Below, in pieces: positions 7,401 through 15,000 of a stretch of 15,000 nt of DNA (positions within the stretch are counted from its first letter, which is position 1; the number at the start of each line of letters is the position of its first letter). Position numbers and translations under genes: made by a program. The notes beneath the pieces were generated by a model. That model was given only the letters and a program-made list of their open reading frames with translations. It searched no databases and was not told where the DNA came from. Source of the DNA: Pigoraptor vietnamica (lineage: Eukaryota > Opisthokonta > Filasterea); NCBI GenBank assembly GCA_943704525.1, contig CALSCQ010002998.1:1-15000 (forward strand). Direction: 5' to 3'.

Positions 7401-9172
7401 GCGTGTGTATTTGTGCTTGTTGTGCGTGTGTGTACGTGGGTGCGTGCGTGCACACGTGTGTATGTGTGCGTGTTGTGCGTGGGTGTGCGTGGATGTGCGT
7501 GCATGGCTCACTTGAACGATTGTTGAGTGGATCGCATTCTTCGGTACAGGCTCCGGAGCGTGCGTGCGCCGGCGACGACGTCCCGATCACATTTGACGTC
7601 ACTGGCGCATTCCCACTCGTCGTGTGGGTTGGCGTTAAGGACGAGCGCGAAGTGCCCGTCTCCATCACGGAGGCCGGCCGTTCCACGCACGTTCTTGGCG
7701 GGTGCGGCTCTTACTCGCTCGTGCGCATTGTGGACGCAGAGGGCGCCATCGTCGCGCTGTCCCAAAAGCTTAACGTGCGATGCATGCCACGGCCACTGGG
7801 CTCCATTGTCGCACGTCCAGGCGCGGCCGAAACGGAGGCGTATCTCGAGGTGGCGCTCGTGGAGGGCTCTCCGCCGTTTTGCGTGGACATTGCCGGTCCC
7901 CTCGGATGGAACCACGCGCCCGACGGAGCCGTCACGCAGACGTGCGACTTTGCGTCTGCGTCGGCAGTGCTGCCGGTGTACCGCGAGGGCGCGTACGCCT
8001 TGACTGGGATCCGCGACGCACACTGCCCTTCGCGACCGCTCAACGAGACGGTGTCGGTTGTGTTTCACCGCCGCACGCGCGCGCGCATCTCGGCGGGTCC
8101 GTGCGTGGGCGACAGCGTCGTCGTCGAATTGGTGGGGGACAGCGACTGGGTTGTGCTTCGCCACTGGTTTGACGGCAATCGCCTCGAGTTTGTCGAGACG
8201 AACGTGACGGAGCGTTCATTTTCCATTTCTCCGCCGCCAACGGCGCGCACGGTCTCTGTCCAGTTGGTGCGTGACGAGGTGTACGCAGGGGGCGTCGTGG
8301 AGGCGGCAGAGGGCAGCCGCAACGCCCCGTACGTGGACGCGGCATCGTCCACGGCCACGGTGCGTTTGGAGGAGCGGCCGACGGCGCGGTTTGCGTGCGA
8401 GCTGTGCGTCCCGGTGAACACCGAAGTGCCCCTCGTGCTGACGGGGCGTGCGCCGTGGCACGTGTCGTACACGGAGAACAACGCGACGGTGGCGATGACC
8501 ATTGATGTGTCGCCCGCGTACATTCGCACGTTCCCGCGCACGTCGTACCGTCTCGAATCCGTGACGGACTCTGCGTGCGGGGCTGGCAGCGTCGACGTGC
8601 CCCCGGTCGACAAACCGAGCTCTCGGCAGGCGCACGTGCTACACGGCACGCGCGAGGTGCACGTGATTCCCGGCGGGGACATGACCGGGGGCGGCGACGT
8701 GTGCGACGGCGAAGAGGCAGTGGTGGAGGTTAGGCTAGAGGGCATCCCTCCCTTTGAGGTGACGTACGTCGTCGGTGGTCAAGTGCGCACGGAGCGCAAC
8801 GTGTGGGGCGACCGGCTAAGGCTCGCGGCCACTGTTGGCGGCGTTTACCAGCTCGTCACGATACGCGACCGCTACTGCTCGCTCGCAACAGCGACGAGCT
8901 CAAACGGCCCTTCGGCCGCGCGGCGCACGGGAGAGGAGGGCGGGGACTCTCAACTCGAACTGATTGAGCGACAGGTGGCTTCGGACATGCTGCGTGGGTC
9001 GGCGGCGGCGGCGTCGGCGGACGTTGCGTCGGGGGGAAAGGGAGCCGCGGACGGCGCAGGAGACGAGTGGACGCTGGCGGGTGCCGTGCGCGGGCTCGTC
9101 ATGCTGTGCGTGCTCGTTGGCGCCGCCGCTGCGATGCTCGCGCACGGGGCCATGCTCATTCAAAGCCGGTAG
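4008..9172 (+). CDS. POM152: POM152-like pore membrane nucleoporin, six exons, 1270 aa
   Basis: A nuclear pore complex membrane-ring protein of the POM152 type, with an Ig-like luminal array in the perinuclear space. Exons: 4008-4292, 4838-5134, 5354-6146, 6342-6931, 7109-7333, 7550-9172. All introns are GT-AG with phases 0, 0, 1, 0, 0. The ATG at 4008 is the first Met after an in-frame TAG 12 bases upstream. Residues 34-68 and 77-100 are hydrophobic, probably two or three membrane segments as in fungal POM152. From about residue 132 to 1175 there are roughly eleven repeats of ~90 residues. The recurring pattern is a CxG strand, then FEGxPPF with an aromatic or hydrophobic strand, GxYxL, and IRDxxC (examples: FEGTPPF, FEGSPPF, FEGVPPF, VEGSPPF, LEGIPPF). 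At least seven N-X-T sequons fit a luminal location. Total length is close to yeast POM152 (1337 aa). After a Ser/Ala/Gly linker, residues ~1239-1267 form another hydrophobic segment, which classical POM152 models lack. The main alternative is another Ig-repeat membrane protein such as a gp210 relative, but the repeat signature and N-terminal membrane region favour POM152. Confidence 0.82.
4370..4805 (+). repeat. TG-rich satellite in intron 1 of the POM152-like gene, with internal tandem duplication
   Basis: About 430 bp of (TG)n are interrupted by diagnostic variants, and the tract fills most of the 545-bp first intron (4293-4837). A higher-order unit is duplicated. The triple GTGA block occurs at 4461 and 4658, the GCATGCGGG block at 4488 and 4685, the GGTGTATG block at 4520 and 4717, and the GCGTGCGGG block at 4569 and 4766. 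Each pair is 197 bp apart. The Cys/Val and His/Thr open frames on either strand are artefacts of the repeat. Confidence 0.92.
6279..6332 (+). repeat. Interrupted poly-T tract in intron 3 of the POM152-like gene
   Basis: Three T runs (13, 22 and 15 bases) are separated by GG at 6292-6293 and 6316-6317. The tract ends nine bases before the CAG acceptor at 6339-6341, so it serves as an unusually long polypyrimidine tract. It lies inside intron 6147-6341. Confidence 0.9.
7334..7549 (+). other. In-frame, stop-free 216-bp TG-rich intron (intron 5 of the POM152-like gene)
   Basis: It begins GTGAGT and ends TACAG, is a multiple of three and has no stop in frame. A naive ORF therefore reads straight through it and adds 72 Cys/Val-rich residues. 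Those residues interrupt an Ig-like repeat boundary and match nothing around them, so I remove it. Most of it (about 7368-7505) is TG/CG-rich. Confidence 0.8.
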
Positions 9173-9486
9173 AGTGCGCGAATCCTCTGTTACAACCCTG
9201 CCGTATCACATGTTGTCGTCTCTCCGTCGTCTTGAGACGCGGAAGGTTGAACCTTGTCGCGTGTTCTCGTCCGCGGTCCGCTGCGTGCGTGCGTGCGTGC
9301 GCGTTCGTTGCAAATGCGTGAAATTTGTGCCCAAGAAAATCCAAGGGCACTTTTCCGGTCTGGACTAGAGTTATCTTGTACTTGTGACAGTTCAAATTTG
9401 AAAAAGAATGGAATTGAAAGTTACGCTAAAAAGAATTGTACATTGGGCGAGCGCTGCGCTGCGCGGCCGCGTGACGCCGTCCCTCT
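9173..9486. other. Convergent 3'-3' spacer
   Basis: This 314-bp spacer lies between the stop codons of the POM152-like and DD3-3-like genes, which point at each other, so it holds both 3' UTRs. It becomes AT-richer around 9360-9440. Two weak hairpins are visible: CGTCTC/GAGACG (9217-9222 and 9234-9239) and GTGCCC/GGGCAC (9327-9332 and 9345-9350). A short GTGC repeat lies near 9283-9302. There is no AATAAA on either strand and I see no gene. Confidence 0.7.
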
Positions 9487-12400
9487 TCAGCTGACGATGA
9501 TTACGCCCTTCTGGCTGCGGTTCGAAAAGTTGTTGTTGCGCGTGCAGAAGTAGTAGTACTTCTTGCCCTGCGCGAACGCCTTGGCGCGCATGACGACGCC
9601 CTTCACGAGCGAGGCCGGCGCGTTGTTGAGGAGGGGATCCGTGTTGGCCGCCGTCGTCGCGTCCTTCGTCCGGCTGCTCGTGGCCATAAAGATGGCGCAC
9701 TCTTGCGGGGACACGGGCGTGAGGCTGTTGTCGGCGCCGGGGAGGAAGCAGTCGAAGCCGTTGAACAGCGACGAGTAATAGTAGGGCGAGTTGAGGTCCG
9801 TCGTGAACGGGACGGGATAGTTGTCGTTCGAGCTCAACGCCGCAACAACATTGCTGCGGTCAGTGCCTGCGGGGGACGAAACAGCGGCGGCGTTTGAGTT
9901 CCAGATACTGTTGACAGCCAAGTAGCCGCGGGTGCGTGTATGCGTGTGCACAAAGGCAACTCTACATGCGTGCAAGATATGTCTGTGTGGCAAGGGCGGA
10001 GAAGAGGGGAGAGATCGAACAGAGGTACGCACCGCCAGTGCCCTCTCCGGCATCGCCCGCCTGGCCGTCGCCCGCGGGGTCGCCGTTGTTGTGCGTGTTC
10101 GAGCCCGTCCACTGCCAGTGAATGTAGTCGCCGACCTTGATGTGGAGCTGGTTGGGCTGGAAGTCGTACTCGACAGAGGGGTACGTCTGCACAATGTTGC
10201 CGCGCTTGCCTGCGAACGAAGAACGGAGGAAACTGAGCATTGCGAATGCCAAACAGAGGGAACTTTTGCATTTCCGCAGCAACATAAGACGTAGACATGG
10301 TGAGGGTGCATATAACGGCTGTCGCCAACACCCACCTCGCACGTTGAGGTTGTAGAGCTGGTTGCCGGCAGCGAGGTTGATGGCCACGGGCTTAGGGCGG
10401 ACGAGGAACACGTGGCTGCGGTCCTGGAACGTGCGGCCGTACTGCGCCGTGTTGATGGCGAGGCTGCGGTTCAGAGAGAGAGGGATGAGTGAATTGGCAT
10501 TACACCCAAGATGCGCCAAGCGACTACGCAGAGAGGCAAGAGGGAAGGGAATCGCTTGAGCAGATGTAGTGGTGCGTGCGTGCGTGCATGCATGCGTGCA
10601 CGTTTGGAAAAAGAAGGGGAGAGTGAGCGCAGGAATACCCACCGGAGGCCCTGCATGTCAGCACCGACGTCGACGACGGGGTTTTCCTCAATGAGCGCGC
10701 GCTTGCCCGTCTTCTCGTTCTGGTTGTACGAGGCGTTGGTCGAGGGGTGGTAGTCGTCCGTCGAAATGTTGTAGCTGCGCGAGGGCGAACCATCATCATC
10801 AGTGACCCCAATTTCGCAAACATTGTGCACACAGTCACAACAACGCTGCAACACGTGGACGCGTCGCGGCACACGCCGCGTCTGTTGAACAAAAAAAACG
10901 CCCGCGAGGACACTCACCGCAGACGGAGCACGCAGCGCGCGGCGCTCTGTCCGCCCGCGATCGGGGACAGCTGGAACGCAGCCGTGTTTGCCGTGATGGC
11001 GGGGATCGTCCAGTTGACCGTCAGCGGCTGTCCGTTGCGGCCGTTGCCGAGATGGTTGGGGCGCGACCACTGGCCGAGGAGGCAGAGCGGCGGGGGAATG
11101 CCGTGCGTGTACGCAGCCCAGGTGCCGCCGGCGGCAGTGCAGTCAGCCTGGTTGTTCGCGGCGAGGGCCTTGGTGCGCGTGTCGCCCGTCGCCGACGGGT
11201 TGTCGCAGCGGTAGCGGGGCGTGTCGTTGTTGGACCCAATGACAAAGTTGTTGGCGCAGTAGGGGGCCTCGGGCTTGTCCGTGAGCATGATGATATCGCG
11301 CCACGGGGACGGATGCCAGTAGGGGTAGTAATCGCGCTCCTCGGGACACTCGAGACCACGGCGGGTACCCTACAAATGCACGGAGATGCCGGGTCAGCCG
11401 CACGTGCAGTCACTCACTCGCAGACACTCAAGGCAACAGAGAGAGGACACTCCGCAAAGAAATACAAACAAATAGTGCACGATCAATGCGCCGGGACAAC
11501 TGCCGCACTCGCACAGTGGAAAGAAGAAGAAGCGTCCACTCACCCCGGGGTTCTGGCGCGTGAAGCGGGCCGTGTCGCCGTTGAGCTTCTGGTCCGCCGT
11601 GAAAAGGCCCTGGTTGCGCTTGCGCGTCTTGCACTCAAAGTAGTACATCTCAGACTCGTGGTGGCCGCGGTTGTCCGTGGGGCCGTTGCGCGTCTTCGAG
11701 AGCGCCTGGTCATGTGGGCAGGGGGAGGCGTCAGACACACGAGAAGAATTTTCATACGGAGATGCCACCACGGACCACCATCGGTCAAATTCATGGTGAC
11801 ACAAACGAACGCGCATAGAGAACAGTACGCCGTTCGTCAAAGCGACACACATAATATTCGAATAACGGGCGGTTGACCAAGCACTCACGTCGTCAAGGCT
11901 GTTGCCCTCGTCCGGCGTGTTCGTGTCCGTGCCGTCGCGGAGCTGAACGCGGAGGTGCTCGGGGGTGGTCGTGGTCGTGTCGCACGCGTACTGAATGATA
12001 ATGTTGCAGTTGAGCTGCTGGGGGTCGTCGCTCTCGCGGCCACCGCAGCCGTGCTGGTTCGTCCACTCGATGGGGAGAACAGACCCCTCGTAGTACACCT
12101 GAAAAAGAAAAAGAAACGGCATTCGCGTGAGACGGCATTGGGGCACATGTTGCGAAAGCTGCGTAATGTGTGTGTGTGTGTGTGTCGCGTCAGTGTATGC
12201 ATCAGCCTTGGTTCCCACCATGTTGTACTGCATGTCGTTCGCCTGCGTGTCGTCCAGCATTGTCGCGAGGTTCGCGGGCGTCGCCGCGTTGTTGTTCGCA
12301 GCGCCGCTTCCCTTGTCGCCGACATTGTATCCGCCACGGTTGTTGTTCTGCCATCAACCACGCACACGGCCGATGAGGATAGGACACATGGCGAGCACTC

Positions 12401-12747
12401 ACTTTCGGACCATATTGTTAAACTTAAAACGCCGTGCGCGTAGATAGAAAACGGAAGGGACTACGTTCTCCCCCGTTGGGAGCCAAGGCGCCACCACCCA
12501 CGCACACGCAAAACACCGCATCACAATTGCCCCGGGGGCTGATAAAAGAGGAACAACGGCACATCGCACACTCAGACACTGCGCACGCACGCACCTGCGA
12601 GTCAAACAGACGGTTTCCGTTGTTACGGTTCGCAGAGCGCTCGTTGAGGCGGTTGTTGCTTCCGCGCGGCCCGTGCATGTACACGTCCGCAGCGGCGAGC
12701 GATGCGAGAAGCGCAATCACCGCGCACGCAAGCACAATTCGCGCCAT
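9487..12747 (-). CDS. DD3-3: DD3-3 family secreted protein, nine exons, 640 aa
   Basis: A secreted protein of the family named after Dictyostelium DD3-3; its biochemical role is not established. Exons in order: 12747-12595, 12347-12219, 12098-11889, 11705-11544, 11369-10918, 10774-10643, 10463-10336, 10209-10033, 9866-9487; stop TGA at 9489-9487. All eight introns (120-247 bp) are GT-AG and every phase matches. Residues 1-20 are a clear signal peptide, with cleavage likely after SLAAA. The mature N terminus DVYMHGPRGSNNRLNE, the nearby repeated NNR/NRN motifs, LPIEWTNQHGCGG, CPEERDYYPYWHPSPWRDI and WQWTGSNTHNN are family hallmarks. Several sequons (NDT, NWT, NIS, NAS, NRS) and many Cys fit extracellular export. 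Residues ~456-514 and ~515-640 resemble the ends of a cupredoxin-like domain (GDYIHWQWTGSNTH near 482-495 and YYYFC at 618-622), although the usual His ligand is absent. The start context is strong (G at -3, G at +4). Confidence 0.92.
12166..12185. repeat. Short (TG)n in intron 2 of the DD3-3 gene
   Basis: A run of about ten TG units lies on the + strand inside the intron 12099-12218. In the sense direction of the gene it reads (CA)n, the opposite orientation to the long tracts in the other genes. Confidence 0.85.
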
Positions 12748-13371
12748 TGCGGATGTCCTTCGCCCCGCTCACAGGGGACTCTGTCGAAGCAGCGAAGACC
12801 CAAGGCGGCCTCACGCAACAACGCTGCTGGTTGAGCGGCAAGACAGCGAGTCCCCGATAGGTGCGCAATCCGCACTTGAAGCAACGGGAAGAGGATGGAG
12901 TCCGGGCTGTTGCGCGTGTGCTTGCTCTGTGTGTGCGTGTGTGCCTACGTGTGTGTGGCTGCGGGCGCGACTCACCAAAAGCGGCAAAGGAGAGAGGAGA
13001 GAGTAGGAGAGTGTGTGTACGTGTGTGTGCGTGTGTGCGTGCGTGCGTGTGCCAGTGGCTGAGACAGTGTTTACGCTTTCCTTTTTTGGCTTGCGGTTTT
13101 CACCTCTACCAAATATCAAATAATGCGCATCTTCATACATTTTTCATAGTAAATGAGGATGATAATAAATTTTAATCCGGCGGTTCTTTTTGCCAAAGTC
13201 GGAAAAAGCCGCAAAAGAAATGAATATTGAAACGGGGGCGGCCAAATGAACCGAGATCTCGCTAATCACACTTTTCAGCTTTTGGGGGATTTCAAAACAT
13301 GTCACTATTACTTATTGTCCCGACAAGGTAACACGGCAACAAGGGCCTTTCGGACGGTAACGGATGTTTTT
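12748..13371. other. Spacer between the DD3-3 and ATE1 genes
   Basis: This 624-bp spacer holds the promoter of the DD3-3 gene (read leftward from about 12750) and the 3' UTR of ATE1. The part at 12900-13060 is TG/CG-rich, with GTGTGT and GTGCGTGC runs. The part at 13080-13370 is AT-rich with no coding character, typical of a 3' flank. The only poly(A)-like word near the ATE1 end is AATAAG on the minus strand around 13315. I see no RNA gene or additional ORF. Confidence 0.65.
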
Positions 13372-14590
13372 TTATGACAGGCACAGCACCATGCGCGCCG
13401 AGAGTTGGCTGCCAACACGCTTGGAATACTCGCGTACTGTCTGGTGAATCTCAACGGCAATCGTGGAGGGCAAAGTCTGCAAATAGAACTCGCTAAGTAA
13501 CGTTACACAGACATGATCTTTGCCGGCGCCCGCCACATTACCTTGAAAGCCATTGGCCGACCCTCGATCGCAAGGAGAGTGTCGGCCGGGTCGACATCGG
13601 GGACGTCGTTGGGTGCGCCTTCCCGCAGCGACGTACCCACGGAGAGGTCGTGCCGCGCGATGCAGCGGTCGAATGGCTCGAACTCAAACGAGTGTGGGCA
13701 GAGGAGCTCCGCGGGTCCAAACTGCGCCTTGTAGCGCATCTTGGGGCACGTGTGTATGTAGTAGCCTGCAATACGCGCACGACAACACGATTAGAAGGGG
13801 AAAAAGTTAAGGCACATAAACTTGGTGTGACTTGCTCCACGGATGACACACACACACACACACACGCACACACACACACACACACCCGCACACACACGCA
13901 CACACACAAACGTACCCACCCAAATACTGATACTTGAGCTCCGGCAAGTGCTGCGAGAGGCGTCGCGCGAGATAGAGCTCGCGGAGGCTCGAGTAGACGC
14001 CGAGGGATAGCATGGCGAATTCGGGGTCGTAGAAGAGATACACCGACGAGACGCACTTTGGGAGAATGTCAAGGACGCCCACCGCCACCAGTCGCTTGTC
14101 CACACGATAGAGCTGGTGATACGTCCCATAGCCATCGACGCCCTCGACCTTGAGGCCCGCGGGGAAGGGGACGCGCTGCGGGGGAGAGCGAGCGAGAATG
14201 GGATGCAATCAACAAACCGACGAAACCTATACTATTCAGATAACACGCGCCCACAGGCCACGCACACACGACACAGACACACGCACGCACACGCACACGC
14301 ACACGCACACAATAAAGGACCACCTCCGTCCCATGAGCACAAGTGCGCACCGTGAGGGGTGAATCGACGAGGAAGCGCTTGAAGCTCTCCTTGGTCACTT
14401 TCTCGGGCTTGTCGCCGTGCACAGCAATCTGATACTTGTGGTACAACGCAAAGACCTCGTCGGTCACCGCAGCCGGCACGCACGTGACCTGCTCAAGGAG
14501 ATGGACGGGAAATTAGCTGTGAATATTCGGCATGCGGAACACACTCGTGGGCACATCACCGCACGCAAGACACACGCATGCAAACGCGCG

Positions 14591-14621
<31 letters not shown>

Positions 14622-15000
14622 GCACGCACGCCCGCCCACACAAGCCCACCTCGAGCCTGTGCGTGCGAGTCCGCGGGTTCACTTCCATCAGTTTCTCAAT
14701 CGACACGGGGCGGCTATTCCGGCGCCACTTCTCACGTGACTCGGCGAGCGCCTCCTCGACGTCCCTCCCCTGCGCCCTGAGCTTCGCAATCTTCCTCTCA
14801 AGTCGTATCACCTTCGCCTTGCGAGGGTATTCGTACGCCTGCTGCGCGGGCGGTGTGCGCGGCTGCGCAGCGTCTCCTCCCCTCGACGCAGCCTTCGCAC
14901 CGCCGTTTCCACTGCTGCTACTGCTGCGCCGGCGCTGCGGCACGAGCGACTGAGCGGCGGCGGGCGTTAACTGTGGGACGGGTACTGGCGACGGCAGAGG
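13372..15000 (-). CDS. ATE1: Arginyl-tRNA--protein transferase (ATE1), C-terminal part, runs off the right edge
   Basis: Transfers Arg from Arg-tRNA to N-terminal Asp, Glu or oxidised Cys, making an Arg/N-degron for ubiquitin ligases. Exons in order: 15000-14650 (continues off the window), 14488-14351, 14175-13920, 13765-13542, 13476-13372; stop TAA at 13374-13372. The phases (0, 0, 1, 0) all agree; 357 residues are present. The first exon here encodes a Pro/Ala/Ser-rich linker, then a basic helix (KAKVIRLERKIAKLRAQG), as in the variable region between the ATE1 N and C domains. The catalytic C domain follows: ALYHKYQIAVHGD, GYGTYHQLYRVDKRLVAVGV, LDILPKCVSSVYLFYDPEF, LSLGVYSSLREL, and across the exon junction QYLGYYIHTCPKMRY, all close to known ATE1 sequences. 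The last exon ends VGSQLSARMVL, matching the usual ATE1 tail. The N-terminal Cys-rich metal-binding domain is outside the window. There are no breaks; the gene looks functional. Confidence 0.95.
13845..13909. repeat. (CA)n microsatellite in an ATE1 intron
   Basis: CA units with GCAC and CCGC variants fill much of the intron 13766-13919. In the sense strand this is (TG)n beginning about ten bases after the GTGGGT donor at 13919. Confidence 0.92.
14259..14310. repeat. CA/GCAC repeat in an ATE1 intron
   Basis: CACA and GCACAC units lie inside the intron 14176-14350. The sense strand is TG-rich and the tract is about 40 bases downstream of the donor at 14350. Confidence 0.88.
14567..14640. repeat. 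CG/CA alternating tract in an ATE1 intron
   Basis: Inside the intron 14489-14649, close to its donor. Positions 14584-14631 form 48 bp of strictly alternating purine and pyrimidine, starting with a CG-rich block and continuing as (CA)n. This is the sequence type most prone to left-handed DNA. Confidence 0.9.

Noticed and set aside
11052-11876. 274-codon plus-strand open frame
   Set aside because: It is antisense to DD3-3 exons 4 and 5, which have clear family motifs and correct splice phases.
14311-14316. AATAAA on the plus strand considered as a poly(A) signal
   Set aside because: It lies inside an intron of the minus-strand ATE1 gene, with no plus-strand gene nearby.

Overview
This is a window of GC-rich nuclear DNA from a unicellular eukaryote. 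The genes are split by many short GT-AG introns: 21 inside four gene models, 63 to 247 bp long except one of 545 bp. Nearly all donors begin GTG (GTGAGT, GTGCGT, GTGGGT) and nearly all acceptors are CAG. Coding sequence is strongly GC-rich at third positions. Introns and intergenic spacers carry long (TG/CA)n tracts. There is nothing prokaryotic, viral or mobile. The protein set (a POM152-type pore membrane nucleoporin, a DD3-3-type secreted protein and an arginyl-tRNA-protein transferase) fits a free-living protist on or near the opisthokont/amoebozoan side of the tree. The sequence alone does not name the organism.

Layout from left to right. (1) Positions 1-329 are a compound CT/CA microsatellite. 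It appears to lie in the first intron of a gene read leftward off the window, whose 41-codon first exon is at 330-452. (2) A 280-bp head-to-head spacer (453-732) separates that gene from a five-exon F-box protein gene on the + strand (733-2811). (3) A 1.2-kb spacer (2812-4007) has no convincing gene. It contains a GA repeat, a striking ACGCG-rich inverted repeat and two tiny upstream ORFs. (4) A six-exon + strand gene (4008-9172) encodes a ~1270-residue POM152-like nucleoporin with N-terminal membrane segments and about eleven Ig-like repeats. Its first intron holds a ~430-bp TG tract that contains an internal ~197-bp tandem duplication. (5) After a 314-bp convergent spacer comes a nine-exon minus-strand gene (12747-9487) for a 640-residue secreted DD3-3 family protein. 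(6) After a 624-bp spacer, another minus-strand gene enters from the right edge (15000-13372) and encodes the C-terminal 357 residues of ATE1, the Arg/N-degron arginyltransferase.

The genes do not form one pathway; this is an ordinary euchromatic neighbourhood of unrelated housekeeping-type genes. I did not find a previously undescribed system. The points most worth a second look are the unannotated divergent first exon whose donor is the start of a TG microsatellite, the placement of long UG tracts close to 5' splice sites, the POM152-like protein with a C-terminal transmembrane segment, the degenerate cupredoxin-like end of the DD3-3 protein, and the triple ACGCG element upstream of the nucleoporin gene.
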